Shown here: positions 33,921-46,129 of the stretch, one piece after another
Layout: the number at the start of each line of letters is the position of its first letter
How positions within the stretch are numbered: position 1 is the stretch's first letter
Assembly: GCA_036873135.1 (NCBI GenBank)
Contig: JAPTYO010000010.1
Location: 3,820,634-3,884,633 of the forward strand
Length of the DNA stretch: 64,000 nucleotides
Source: Clarkia xantiana subsp. parviflora
Taxonomy: Eukaryota > Streptophyta > Magnoliopsida > Myrtales > Onagraceae
Direction: 5' to 3'
The notes under the pieces: model-generated
What the model was told of the DNA's origin: nothing
The model's input: the letters and a program-made list of their open reading frames with translations, nothing else
The model's database searches: none
Translations under genes and position numbers: made by a program

Positions 33921-36215
33921 CAACATTTGACACCGTATGTGGAAAATCGATAAAAAAAATTCATGGCTCCATCAAATAATAAGGCTAGTAAGGGTATCTC
34001 AACCATAATGTTGAGGAAATACTTTCACTCAACCCTAACGCTCAACAACGCAAAACCCTAGCGACAATGGTGTACTAACGGGATCACTACATATGCTAGC
34101 AGCGGATGGTGTCACCAATGGAGGAGTGCAACCCTCGTACTCTGCACCACCTACCGCCACTAAAATCATACCACCCCCAGTAGTGCTTCATCCAGAAATG
34201 CTTGCCGCATTTATTTGAGTACAAACTCATGTCGGAGCACCGTCGGAACATAAAAATCATGTTCCTCATATACCATCACATCATGTGGTGGAAGAGGCTA
34301 CATTCAGCTTCATGACATGATGAACTCGACGTTCTGCTCCAACCGTTACCAAAAGAGCGGCTTTATTAGATCAAATCAACAATGGAGAAGGGCAACTCTC
34401 TTTAGAACAAGTGGAAGAGCTCTTAGAAAAAAAGAAAGAAAAATGATCATCATGGGATTATGCTTATGCTTTGGGATAGGACATCACACTCTTTGTCCGA
34501 AAGATTAATGGGAAGAGTACCTTCGGACGTCATCGTCAGGGAAATATCTAACTACACAAGGGAATGAGACATTGTCAAGCATATCAACAAACACAATTTG
34601 TCCCATTCTAGTATGAGCCGCCGCTGAAAACTACTGTGTTGTCCTTTTTCCTACAACTCTCTCATAAAAAGCCTCGTCATGGTTCTATGAACTTCTCGTA
34701 AACACTATCAATTCATGGGAGGAGCTTAAGTTGAAATTGACATAAGGGCTTATTAGTCAGCGACAACTATTGAAAACTCTGGCGTCGCTCGATAAAATCG
34801 TCCAACACCCTGGTGACACCCTGGACGACTTCTAGAACTGTTTCCATCGAACCCTTCAGCAGGTCAACGAGGAAGTGACAGATGGAGAAGTTGAATGTTC
34901 ATTCTTCAGAGGCACGGGTCCTCAAATTCTACTTCTAAGAAGCATCATATGGTAACATAGCCCATAAATAAAATAAAATAAAAAAACTGTTAGATTCCAC
35001 GTTGGGTCGAGTCAAGCTCAACGGGCCAGCAGATAGCAATCATATATGCAAGTGGGGTTCCATCCTAAATTCAATTGGTGATATGATGGAACCCCACTTG
35101 CTTATATGATTGCTCTATGCTAGCCCGTTGAGCTTGGCTCGGCCCAACGTGGAATCTAACATGGTATCAGAGCTCGGTGCGGGCCTGGCCTGGGAGATGG
35201 TCTGTTGAAATCAGAGAGCCCTTATAGTGATGGGGAATGTTGATATAAGCATATACCGTGAGTCTGTAGTACCGCACCGGTTGGTATCTGTACAATAGAG
35301 TAGTTAGTATATAAGTAAGTGGGCCACCTCCTTGTAAAACCAAATGGTTGTTCTCTGCTGGCCCGTTGAGCTTGGTTCGGCCCAACGTGGAATCTAACAG
35401 AAACTTTAGCGTTAAGAGTGAAATGAAATAATAACTTGGAACGTTCCTAAGGGACAATATGTCAACGACCTCAAGATGAAGAAAGGAAAGGGAAGTGATA
35501 GAAGAGAAAAACCAAGGAGCCCCAGAAAAGAAGGAATAAATGATGAGAAAAAATGAAGGAAGAGAAGCAGCTCCGACGAGACCGAAATAGAGAGTATGAC
35601 GAATCATTTACCCCACTGAATATAAATATCTTGGTGATCTTGCATGAAATGGATAAAAAAATCAGTATGACGAACCCCCCTCGAGAAGAAACTCAATGGG
35701 ACAACAACTAAATTTATATTGTATGTATCATTGAGTGAAAGGCCATGACACCGACGACTGTTTTATTCTCAAAGAACACATAAATGCCCTTATCTAGAGA
35801 GGAAAACTCAAGAGTTTCGTCGCTCGCTCAAGAAACTAGTGGGAAAGAAGTGGGTCCAAGGTGACGATCTCCAACTACTCGCCCCCTCAAGATAACTTAA
35901 CGCTAATTAGATGAGGTTTGTTAAATGTAATAGCATGTTGATTTGCTTATGGATGAGAATCGAGCACCGTCAAAGAGGTTTACGCCATCCGGATCTCTAC
36001 TGCCGCGCTTCTAGGAAAGAGACCTCGAGAATTGAACCATGGCGTCATCGATTTTACTACTAACGACTTAATGTTGGTGACCCAACCGGATGAAAATGTC
36101 TTGGTCATTACGGCAACCATGTCTGTCTATGAAGTGAAAAGGATATTAATAGATGGAAGACATTCATCTACCACCTATTTTTTGAAGCTTAATAAACCTA
36201 TCATATCACTATGAA
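33921..36215 (+). pseudogene. Decayed Ty3/Gypsy gag and protease remains
   Basis: Three conserved islands are readable on the plus strand, separated by stops and frame changes. Near 34800-34870 is a gag-like 'PGDTLDDF' segment. Near 35720-35830 is a zinc-knuckle region with 'VKGHDTDDCFILKEHI', interrupted by stops. At 36032-36214 an open frame carries 'DFTTNDLMLV' and 'YEVKRILIDG', matching the retropepsin region of plant Ty3/Gypsy elements. No reverse transcriptase or integrase was found, so the element is truncated. A 412-bp palindromic element is nested in it at 34988-35399. Confidence 0.7.
34988..35399. mobile_element. Palindromic terminal-repeat element with tRNA-Met primer-site motif
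   Basis: The sequence 34988-35160 is an imperfect palindrome, from 'tgttagattccacgttgggt' to 'cccaacgtggaatctaaca'. The initiator tRNA-Met motif 'tggtatcagagc' follows at once. The element ends at 35399 with a second copy of 'ctggcccgttgagcttggtt'/'cggcccaacgtggaatctaaca'. The flanks 'aaaac' and 'gaaac' match at 4 of 5 bases. It could be a small TRIM-like retroelement or a derivative. It is nested in Ty3/Gypsy debris. Confidence 0.55.
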
Positions 36216-36972
36216 CGAAGAATACTAACTAATATTGGGTATCGTCCGCCACCCTAGCTAGCCACTCTTCATTCCGCAAATTAATTGCGATCTTTCTTTT
36301 AAATTCACGTACGCGCATGCCTTTAACATCTCTAATATTGATATGGACATATAGCCTGATGCAATTTTTTATTTTAATAACTTAATCATCAAATTATTTT
36401 TCTTTTTTAAGATTCAGCTCGTCTGATAAATCAAATAATATATAAAGTATCCATATTATTATTTTTTGCCCAATAAGGTATCCATATAATTATTAACTCA
36501 CTCTCTTTTCACCACTCTTTAACTAGCAATTATTAAAAATTGAAATATATAGAATGATTGGTGGCTAGATACACATACACAACTATATACTTTAATTTGC
36601 AACTTCAAACATATATAGCCACTCAACGTGCAGACTGCTATAACGAAATGGTCCATCTTACGTGGGCACATCACACCCCTTCTCAACCAATGGCCTTCTT
36701 TAACAGCACATGCAATATTATCCTTTGTTTGTTTCACGTCATCTATATATGTGTATATAATACAAGAATAATAATACTTTCCACTACATATCATATTCCT
36801 ATCCGTGAGGGAGGGAGAGGATTATATGCTATTGTGCATGCGGCAAGATAGCACTTGACAGTCCTTTTCCTTCTTCTCCTAGCTATCTAGGGATGGATAT
36901 AAAGTTATAGAGCAACAAAATTGATCCCGAAACAGCTCGGATTTGAGTGTTACATCGTTAACACGTGGCTAG
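36216..36972. other. Gene-free AT-rich DNA
   Basis: No gene, RNA or repeat signal was identified. Overlapping short ORFs on both strands at 36519-36851 look random. Confidence 0.4.
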
Positions 36973-36981
36973 GTAGGGCAT

Positions 36982-37149
36982 GAGAAATTCTTCTCTACAT
37001 CGGTGCCAACAGGTGGCACCGATGTGGTGAACTTTCACCCAATAAGGAATTGATATGTGGCAAAATTGTGCCACGTGTCAGTCTCTCATTGGATGAAGTT
37101 TCACCACATCGTTGCCACCTGTTGGCACCGATGTAGTGAATAATCTCTC
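36982..37149. mobile_element. 168-bp MITE with 9-bp target duplication
   Basis: The inverted arms are 'ctacatcggtgccaacaggt'/'ggcaccgatgtggtgaa' and the inverse 'ttcaccacatcgttgccacc'/'tgttggcaccgatgtag'. The termini are 'gagaaattcttc' and 'gaataatctctc'. GTAGGGCAT flanks both ends exactly (36973-36981 and 37150-37158). The duplication length suggests a Mutator-type mobiliser. It is distinct from families A and B. Confidence 0.87.
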
Positions 37150-37158
37150 GTAGGGCAT

Positions 37159-38074
37159 TTGCTGCACGATATCGATTTTGTTTAATCATACACACTCGAA
37201 ACTCGATTTTAAACTTGAAAATTGTTGTTATTGTCACGTATCATCATTATCTAACGTAATTAATTAAATTTATATTTATACATATATCGAGTTCAACATG
37301 TATGTGTATAGTAATATATCTATATTTCTGCATTTTAAGTTAAATATTTCAATTATATATATGCGTCACGGTTGGTTCAGCTTATAAAAAAAAACGTGAA
37401 ACCATAATAATAATAATAATAATATTAATAATATATAAAAGCATCATTTTCATTTAGGTTGGTGGATGAAGAATATTTCAGCATTATTAGCCCCTCAGGC
37501 TCATATCATGTCATGCTTAATTATATTTATTTCCCGTATCTAATCTATATAGACTATATAATTATAGCGTTGGAAGAAAATCTACCCTCAATAAAGATGG
37601 AAGTCAGCAAATTAAACGGATATTCCGCCCTGATCAAGGGCCATGTGTCGGGACCCGGTTCAGAAAAAGACACTTGGCAGCTCAGTAGGCAGCCATTGGT
37701 CCACGTCAGCAACCGGAGCACGCCATAGTTGGCTGTGGTGCTACGGCCTCCGCGGCGAATATTGCGGCCTGAAATTGGAAGAAGGTGGTAAATAAAACTA
37801 CTCTCGTGAGTGGTGGGGAAGGAAATTCGGGCCTACAAGGTGAGTGAGAGTTTGATTTTGAGGGCAACACCATGTGCTTCTTGTCGTTCTTCTGTTCATG
37901 TTTCACTTTCATAAATTGTCACATCTTACATAATACTCATTTCATAATAATCATCAACTACCACATGATCACGTAATATGGTTTACTTAAACAAATGTCT
38001 CGGGTTCGAATTATGTAAATAAAAAAATATTTATAAATAAAATGCTCAGTCGTATGAGGTAGTGAACTTTCAAA
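37159..38074. other. Gene-free stretch
   Basis: No recognisable feature was found. A short (TAA)n tract lies near 37408-37430. The 89-codon frame at 37459 has no family similarity. Confidence 0.4.
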
Positions 38075-38084
38075 TACAGTTCCA

Positions 38085-38268
38085 AATGAAGGAATTGAAT
38101 CTCCTATTCCGACTAGGGAAACAGACCATTCGACATGGAGATTCTGAAATTGCAGAGACTTGGTTCGATCAAGCCGCTGAGTATTGGAAACAAGCTATAG
38201 CATTTACGTCTGGGAATTATATTGAAGTACAAAATTGGTTGAAGATCACGAGACGAGCACTATTTTAG
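38085..38268 (+). pseudogene. ycf3: Plastid ycf3 (pafI) fragment in nuclear DNA (NUPT)
   Basis: The frame reads '[18 protein letters not shown]' and '[14 protein letters not shown]', then stops. It closely matches, from memory, the C-terminus of plastid Ycf3, the photosystem I assembly TPR protein, which is encoded by the last ycf3 exon. Several substitutions are visible. The upstream part is diverged, and there is no splice context or start of its own. I read it as an old plastid-to-nucleus transfer, not a working gene. Confidence 0.82.
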
Positions 38269-38279
38269 ATTTACAAACA

Positions 38280-40560
38280 TAATTAATGCAAGTCTATATT
38301 ATTTTAAGTGTTGAGTAAATATACCTATAGTACTGCCCTATTAATGGAGCTCCCTAGAACATCCCATTGAAAAAAAAAAGTTATCGACATAATCCGATTT
38401 CCAAATCACTTCTTTTTGTAAAGTTGGTTGGTACTTAGTGCTAATGATAATGTAAATAAATAGACAAGCCAGATATCATTTCTTCTACCTGTAAAACATG
38501 AAATGATATATATTTTATCCACACTATCTAGCTAGCTAGGGATGTATTTGTAATTTTGTTACAGCTGGGATCCATATTTCCAAGAATAGAAAGAATGATA
38601 TCCTTGATTGTGGAGATAATTTGTAGTGCTAACTGCTATGCCCCCCTTAATGTAGATTAAAATGTTGGATATATACGCGCGCGCATGAATATGTGATACT
38701 CCGAACTTAATATTTAGGATAAGAATAAGTTAATCCAAATTAGATCTCATCTATTTTGATGGAGGGGAATCTAGGTATATATATCATGATAAGAAGTTGT
38801 TTAGCAATGTGTAGTGTTAAACAGTTTATAAAAGAAAATTCATTTTGTTAAGGATTGTTGTAACAAATTAATTGTGTCCTAATCATTACAATTGTCTCCA
38901 TTCAAAAATGCATATTTTGGTGGTTCAACCTCGTCACCTGATTTATACTTTTGAAGCTCCTGGCAACGAACGTGTTAGTTAGTTTAATGCAAAACCGACT
39001 TAAACCAGGACAACAACATATATATAGCAACCCATTTAATCTTTTTTTCATTTAAAATTCTACATTAATTTTTAATTTCGGAACTTCCAATGCTAAAATC
39101 ACTGAACACGTAAGCTGCCAATCCCTAAAATAGTCTATGTCATGTACTTTTATCTTTGAATATTTGGTTTTGATGATAAAAGTCAAGTAAGTAGTTCAAA
39201 TTAATTATAATTTTTTATGCGGTAATATTAATTTGGGATCATTTTATTTTGAATTGTGCAAAAATATTTAACGGGAAAATACCTATAAGCTATCTAGTTT
39301 TTTGTTGCTAATTACCGTGACATGATTTTTGAGCTAATAATGCATTATGCATAAACACAGTTAGCCCCTCCATATCTAGTCTAGGATAATAGTCAGTCAA
39401 TCACATCGGAAAGAATTTTTGATAGCCGCCACTATATATATAATAATAATAAACAATAATCATAAACAGATAATTATTCATCCGCAGGGATATATCTTTT
39501 ACGACACACATCTAAAAGGCTAACACTTGGTTTTGTTCCACCGTTATATAGTAAGTAGTTTACATTAATTTACAACTAACACAGTAGTGCAACCATCTAA
39601 TCTTCTAATTGGGGAGACTGGAGAGTAATCAAAATTCAAAAGTAATAAAAAAACAAAACAAAAGCAAAATGGCCTTTTTTAAGAACAACAAAATTAGGGT
39701 GGAAAATGACATCATCAAATTTTTTTGGCCAAAACATCACCAATTAATTAGTGTCGGTGTTTCTAAGAAGAAAATAATGACATGAAAATAATGTCATGAG
39801 AACAAAAACTGGCTAAGTTTTGCAACCATGTGCATTGTCTCTTCGTGATAACAACTAATCGAAACCCACCATCTCCATTTTGATGTGTGCATATTTGCTT
39901 ATCTTAACAACAAATCAATCTAAAATTTCTAGAACTTCTTTCTCTATAATATATGTTCACAACCTTTTTATTGCAGGTAAGCTTTACAATTATCTAAATT
40001 TTCACGTTGGTCCAACTGTTGGAATTCAATAAGAACTCTTAAAGATAATTCCTATTGAGACAAATTGCAATGACTCATACAAGTTCAATATATAGGCATA
40101 TAATCTAAGTAACATATCTAAATGATTGTTTCCAATCATATGCCTTAACTCAAGATGAGTTATACATTATTTGTTCTAATAGTTATAACAAACTAATAAA
40201 GATAAGAGCTTAGGTTTAATCTAGAAGGATGTTACTTCCTTCACCAACACACAGATCATCATCAATAATAAAAAGCATACTACCACGTCGTTAGACTCGT
40301 TACCTAATATATATATATACAGAAAAATTGCCATATTAATTAATAAATAAATATCTTAGATTGTTTCATGCCATATCTCCACCAGTGCATGTGAATAGCG
40401 TCTGCACGCACAAAAAGTGAATTCAGTCCAACTTTTAGTTTTTGGGTAAAACACTATGTATGATATCAACTAGTATAATATTTTTTAAAATATAATAGTC
40501 ATTCTTTCCCAACTCAAAATGAATACGGGCTAGTAGTGGCGATCATAAACTCATCCCGGT
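38280..40560. other. AT-rich intergenic DNA without recognisable features
   Basis: Both strands were scanned for coding frames and hairpins. Nothing longer than background was found. Confidence 0.4.
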
Positions 40561-40584
40561 ATATAATGTTGGAATTCTTCTGTT

Positions 40585-40862
40585 ACGGTCTGGGTTTTTT
40601 TTCGAACAGACTTAGCGATTCAGCGCATGTACGTACTGGCATCGTCAACGTAGCTCCACAAACAACCTAGTATAGTCAAGACACCGGCCTTGCACAGTCC
40701 TAATCGCCTCCTTATATGCCTGACGCGGCGTGTAGGCCAGACGTGACCTGATATTTTTTAAATATGTCACCGTGAGATGACGCCCCTAAAGGGGCTTGAA
40801 CATCAGAGTCAAACTATATAAGCTTAAGCGTTATTGACCATTAGGTCTAGACCACCACCGCC
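40585..40862 (-). mobile_element. tRNA-derived SINE copy
   Basis: Read on the minus strand from 40862, the head reads 'ggtctagacctaatggtcaa', and a box B-like 'gttcaagccccttta' follows. The body contains 'cttgactatactaggttg' and 'agctacgttgacgatgccag', which match the copy at 50309-50585. A degenerate A-rich run ('cgaaaaaaaaccc') lies near the tail. Confidence 0.65.
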
Positions 40863-40867
40863 GTTGG

Positions 40868-41212
40868 TAAAATATATATATATATATATATATATAATAT
40901 TGTTATCTTCAGGCGTTATGAAAATACTTACTAGAACTTATTTATTTATTACTATTATTGTAAGCTGAAGTTGGACCAGCGCATATTGCACCAAAAAAAA
41001 AAGACTAGCATATGATATGACCGACAGTGCGGCCGTGTATAGGCCAATTTATTTAACGGCCCAATTAAAATTTAAAACTAACATAACGGAAACCCGCAAA
41101 AAAGGAAATCACGAAGCAGGCTTGATGGGGGCCCACATGTTATAATCTACTTTAATATAATCTAATAATTCAATTAAATCAAAGAATCCCCCGCCTCCGC
41201 TTCTCCTCTTCT
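40868..41212. other. Distal upstream flank of the pectate lyase gene
   Basis: It holds an (AT)n microsatellite (about 40869-40895) and otherwise no recognisable feature before the TATA box. Confidence 0.4.
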
Positions 41213-41216
41213 TCTC

Positions 41217-41226
41217 TTTATAAACA
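41217..41226 (+). promoter_or_regulatory. TATA box of the pectate lyase gene
   Basis: 'tttataaaca' lies about 120 bp before the ATG at 41341, followed by CT-rich leader sequence. Position and context fit a plant core promoter. Confidence 0.65.
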
Positions 41227-41340
41227 CATCTGCTCTCTGTACTTGTTTCTCACTCACACCAAACTTCACCACATTCTTCTCCTCCTATTAATTCTGATTA
41301 ATCTCAACCATTTTGGATTAATCAAGAAAGATATACATTA

Positions 41341-43613
41341 ATGGCGACCCTTCTTTCTTTCACTCTCATCACCATTATCAGCATCTTTGGTTTCTCTCTC
41401 CTAGCATCTTCTCATCCGTCCCCAGTTTCATCTTCCCCTGTTCAGGACCCTGAAGTTGTTGTACAGGAAGTACAAAGGTGAGTTCATGCCTCTCTCTACA
41501 CATTTATTTTTATTTTGACCCCAATTACATTTTATTTCAGTACTAAAATAATGGATTTTTTTACTTAAATGACCATTTTGCATTTCTCAAATGTTTTTAA
41601 AAAAAAAATTACTAATCTGACTATCGAGGCTCTTTCAGACAGCGGCGATAAGAACCTGCCGGTGTCAATTTAAATCGCCGCAGTCCGAAAGAGCCCCGAT
41701 GGTTAGATTAGTAATTTTTTTTCTTCATTATTTTAACATTTGATTAGTTCCTGACCGTACACATTTAATTAATGAAAATTGTTACTACATTATGTGGTGT
41801 AGGAGCATAGCGAATGCTACTACGAACAGGAGGAGCTTAGGGTACCTCTCTTGTGGGACAGGCAACCCCATCGATGACTGCTGGCGGTGCGACCCCAACT
41901 GGGAGAAAAACCGTCAGCGGCTAGCCGACTGCGCAATCGGGTTCGGCAAAAACGCCGTCGGAGGAAGAGACGGTAAGATTTACGTAGTGACCGACCCGGA
42001 ACACGACGACCCGGTGACTCCCAAGCCGGGAACGTTACGCCACGCGGTTATCCAAGACGAGCCCTTATGGATCATCTTCGCTCGAGACATGACCATCCAG
42101 CTCAAGGAAGAGCTGATCATGAACTCGTTTAAGACCATCGATGGGCGAGGTGCTAGCGTGCATATAGCCGGTGGGCCCTGCATAACGGTCCAGTTCGTGA
42201 CGAATATTATAATCCACGGCATCCATATACACGACTGTAAACAGGGAGGGAATGCTAATGTGCGGAGCTCGCCTAGGCATTATGGGTGGAGGACGATATC
42301 GGACGGTGACGGTGTGTCGATATTTGGTGGGAGCCACGTGTGGGTTGATCACTGCTCGTTGTCTAACTGCATGGATGGGTTGATTGATGCTATCTATGGT
42401 TCCACCGCGATTACTATATCGAACAACTACATGACTCATCATGACAAGGTGATGTTGTTGGGTCATAGTGACTCGTACACCCGTGACAAGAACATGCAAG
42501 TAACCATCGCGTTCAACCATTTTGGGGAAGGCCTCGTCCAAAGAATGCCTAGGTAAGTACATAAAAACACTTAATTTTTTGGGTTAATAGTCTTTTGGTC
42601 CATAATATTTGAACACTTTTGGGTTTTGGTCCATAATGTTTTTTTGCTTAGTTTTGGTACCATATGTTTGCAGATTTTTCTAGTTTTGGTCCGATCGTTA
42701 CATTCCGTCTATTTTTCCGTTAAGTGACATGTGCAAGTCACGTGATCTACCATAAACTTTCAATTTTGTTCAAATTTAGTGGAATGGACACCCTAAACCT
42801 ATTTCAATTTGGGCGAATTGAACTAGGTTTAATGAGTCAACTTTTGGGAATTAACACCCTAAACCTAGTTCAATGGGTCAATTTCCCCCAAATTTGAACA
42901 AAATTGAAAGTTTATGGTGGATCACGTGTTTTGCACATGTCAATTAACGGAAAAAATGGACGGAATGTAACGGTCGGACCAAAACTAGATCAAAACTAAT
43001 GAATCAAAACTCAAAAGTGTTCAAACATCATGGACCAAAAGACATGTTACCCTTAATTTTTTTTTTTTTAAATCTGGATTTACTGTAACGTATGATTTTA
43101 ATTAATGAATAATGGAGATATATATATATGCATTGGGTACAGATGCAGGCATGGGTACTTCCATGTGGTGAACAATGACTACACCCATTGGGAAATGTAT
43201 GCTATTGGAGGCAGCGCCAACCCTACCATTAACAGTCAAGGGAATCGATTTTTAGCACCTAATATCAGATTTAGTAAAGAGGTACTAGTCTAGTCTAGTC
43301 CAATAGTATATACAATTAAAAACTTTATTAAGTCAGTCAGACAGACAGTCAATGGTGGTGATAATAACACGTGTCGTGTTTTTATTGGCAGGTGACGAAA
43401 CACGAGGATGCACCGGAAAGTGAGTGGAAGAGGTGGAATTGGAGGTCGGAGGGAGACCTATTGATGAACGGAGCATTTTTTACAGCGTCAGGCGCCGGAG
43501 CTTCATCAAGTTATGCTAGGGCTTCTAGTCTGGGTGCTCGACCATCTACACTTGTCGGCACAATCACCGTTAATTCCGGTGCTCTCAGCTGCAAAAAGGG
43601 TTCTCGTTGCTAA
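41341..43613 (+). CDS. Pectate lyase (polysaccharide lyase family 1), 415 aa, 4 exons
   Basis: The exons are 41341-41477, 41803-42552, 43143-43281 and 43392-43613. They sum to 1248 nt in frame, ATG to TAA. Residues 1-24 form a hydrophobic signal peptide ('[20 protein letters not shown]'), so the enzyme is exported to the cell wall. The family's parallel beta-helix core is clear: '[13 protein letters not shown]', '[17 protein letters not shown]', '[20 protein letters not shown]' (about 212-231), 'DGLIDA', '[14 protein letters not shown]' (about 256-269) and '[10 protein letters not shown]' up to the exon 2/3 junction at 296. The Asp residues expected to bind calcium and the catalytic Arg region are intact. 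The reaction is beta-elimination of de-esterified homogalacturonan in growth, abscission or ripening. Intron 1 has a hairpin element and intron 2 a family A transposon, both outside coding sequence. Confidence 0.97.
41598..41722. repeat. Hairpin-forming inverted repeat in pectate lyase intron 1
   Basis: Two arms of about 50 bp (41598-41649 and 41674-41722) are inverse complements at roughly nine positions in ten. They include 'attactaatctgactatcga' and the reverse form of 'ctctttcagacagcggcgat'. It is probably a small MITE; no clear target duplication was found. Confidence 0.7.
42581..43052. mobile_element. Mutator-like fold-back element, family A, in pectate lyase intron 2
   Basis: The arms run from 'gggttaatagtcttttggtc' to 'gaccaaaagacatgttaccc'. 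Both include 'gtcacgtgat' or its near-inverse 'gatcacgtg', plus 'ttcaattttgttcaaattt' or its inverse. TTAATTTTT flanks both ends; T-run slippage leaves the exact register uncertain by a base. Sequence and layout closely match the copy at 60383-60882. Confidence 0.8.
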
Positions 43614-44640
43614 TTAATTAATTAATATAATCATCAAGGCATTAATTAACGTGCAGTGCAGTGCATGGTGTGGCTTCTTCTGCCGATCAAGACCAATATA
43701 TATATATAATATTAATTAGCTAGCTAGCTAGGCCGCCATGCATGGCATTGGCATGGTTTCTCTTTAAATATAATATATACATTAGCCTAGCTAGCTCTAG
43801 CTAGCTAGGGTTTGGTCTACAACCTCGGTCGTCTGTTACTCTTCCGATGCTAGGATTCCTATTCCCAGAATCTTTGTGGGCTCGAAGAAACGAACAAAGC
43901 CAGAAGTGTTGATTATTATATATTTTAATTCTGCCATTATCTTGTTTCCTATCAAAAACAAATCTTTCATTGTTTATACGTATGCATTTTGTGTATGTAA
44001 ACTGTATATGTTTAAGTCATCTCTTTTCTTCATTGGTTTTCGAACGCACGATAGCAAGACTAGAGAGAGAGAGAGGGCAAGAGAAGACATACAGAAGGTA
44101 AAGGTTCAAATATTCTCATGGATGGTACACAACCGAAACGAATCATTATAATATTATTTATTTAAATATTTAATAATAGGAATGAGGAAAGTGACAACCG
44201 AAAGTTCATCTTCAACTACCGCTTTAACTGTTTCACCACCAAATCTGCCGCAATTAACTACTTTCTAGTTGCTGCTCATTAGTACCATATTCTATTGGCT
44301 CATTAAATTTTAATTTTTCAAATTGTTTGATATGAAATTTCAACTTCTAGGCAAATTTATAAATTCTGTTTAATTTTCAATCAAATTGGACATAAACGAA
44401 TTAACTTAGACCGTGAAAAGACTTTTCTGTCCGATTCGCTAATTAGACTTTGGTTAATTTAAAATTTTTCTGCTTGAACTTTTGAATGTAAACCAAAACG
44501 TTACATGCATCACTTTATCAGTGAGTGACACTGTGAAAAATGACATTTTCATAGACAAAGGTAGTTTTTTAGTCTAAATGCAAAATCAAGGTAGCGAGAT
44601 TAAAAATTTGAGGTAACGGGTCCAAACCGTTTTTCATTGA
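43614..44640. other. Downstream of pectate lyase, gene-free
   Basis: The first part probably holds the 3' UTR and is rich in 'ctagctagctag'-like repeats (43720-43810). No further gene was recognised. Confidence 0.4.
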
Positions 44641-44642
44641 AA

Positions 44643-44980
44643 CTAGGGTTAAGAACCTTAAAACTTACACAACTACAAGTTATATTGCTAATTGATATTC
44701 CAAATTTAAAATGTTGATATTTGGTGTCCTAACTATCTAATTGGTTGATTTCCATTTTCTCTTATGTTCTTTAAGTATCAAATAAGGCTAAACTTTGGCA
44801 CAAAAAAAGGCTAAACAATGAGCAACAAATAAGATACTTCGGAAAAGAAAAACATCATGTTTTTTTGTTGATTAAAACGCAATTATAACGCCAAAATTAA
44901 TCCAACAAAATTGAAATTAACAAATATAATAGTTGGGACACTGATTATCAACATTTTATATCAGGGACAGTGGTGATGGA
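44643..44980. mobile_element. Diverged family B fold-back element (tentative)
   Basis: The left end 'gggttaagaaccttaaaact' and the following 'aaatttaaaatgttgatatt' resemble the start of the element at 7584. The right side has 'gattatcaacattttatat'. The arms are too diverged for termini or target duplication to be set with certainty. Confidence 0.35.
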
Positions 44981-46125
44981 TCATGAACAATAGGGTTGAA
45001 TCTGGCGTGAAAGGTCAGGGCTCGAGAAGGGACATGTAACTATTGTCCTTCTCGAATAGAGTCTTGGCGACGATAACCATAGGCGTCACTTGGGCGCTTT
45101 GCCCCACCAAGCTTAAGAGGTTTCCCTATGTCAATATGTCTAAGACGACGACGAATATACCCCCACGCTGAAGGAATTTTAGGGCGGCACATCAAGATAT
45201 TCTTGTAGCCACGTGATAAATGCCATATAATTTGCAGACTTTGAGAAGATCAGGTCAATGGATAAAATGAAGACCCGCCTCGATCTGTTTGAGATACACA
45301 ATTATCTCCTCTTCGTGAGGAGAGTGATTATGCTTGTCGCCACAGGAATCTTGGGGACCTCGTCATCCGTAATGGTGGACATAACTATGGCATTAACAGA
45401 GGCTTAGAGAAGGTTTTTCTTTAATTTAGGCGCTAATGGAGAGAAAAAAAAAATAGTTAAAAGAAAAAGTACCTAAACCAGGGGCCTTATGGAAGCCATC
45501 GATGTTTTGGAAATGGATTGAAGGAAAGATGCTTCTTGCTCGGGATTATGTGGACCTAGAGAGTCGATGCCTACTAAAATTCTATCACTTTGAGAACACA
45601 ATCTAGGAGTAAAAATGGTTATTCAAGTAAGCACTAAATTGGTTAGCAAGGATGAAGTATAGAGAGAAATGAAGAGAGATTCTAGATAGTGAAAGCACTT
45701 GGTAAGAATGAAGAGGTAAAAATGTGAAAATATGAAGTATTTATAGGAGAGAGAAAGAAAACGAAACGATGCTAGCAATGATGAAACCCTCTCTCCTTTA
45801 CTCCGCCAATGATGAGCACATTGAAATAAACAAAACTTCATCGAGAAAATTTGAAGAAGAAGAAGCGACGACGCATATGAATACTTACATGGGAAGCTTC
45901 TAGATATAACTAAAATGACACGTTGTGTAATTTGACAACCAATAGGCTCGACACGTGTGATGCCACTTTTATAGAGACTTCTGAAATCACGAAACACATA
46001 GAGATTTAAATTTCGATACATACTGCCACCTCTTCTCTGAGCAAGTGATGGATCTTCTATGGATAACAACATAGTCGACGTCATTTCTTTTATCCAATAA
46101 ACCTACTTTACATGGATCTATTGGA
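44981..46125. other. Gene-free stretch of unknown origin
   Basis: No family motif was found on either strand. It lies next to an LTR-like block and is less AT-rich than its surroundings, so decayed retroelement DNA is likely. The 153-codon minus-strand frame at 45623-46084 is unrecognised and low-complexity. Confidence 0.35.
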
Positions 46126-46129
46126 AATT

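Noticed and set aside
42065..42562. 165-codon minus-strand ORF
   Set aside because: It is antisense to the pectate lyase core exon, whose plus-strand reading is certain.
45623..46084. 153-codon minus-strand ORF
   Set aside because: It has low-complexity hydrophobic composition, no splice context and no recognised domain, and lies in retroelement-like DNA.
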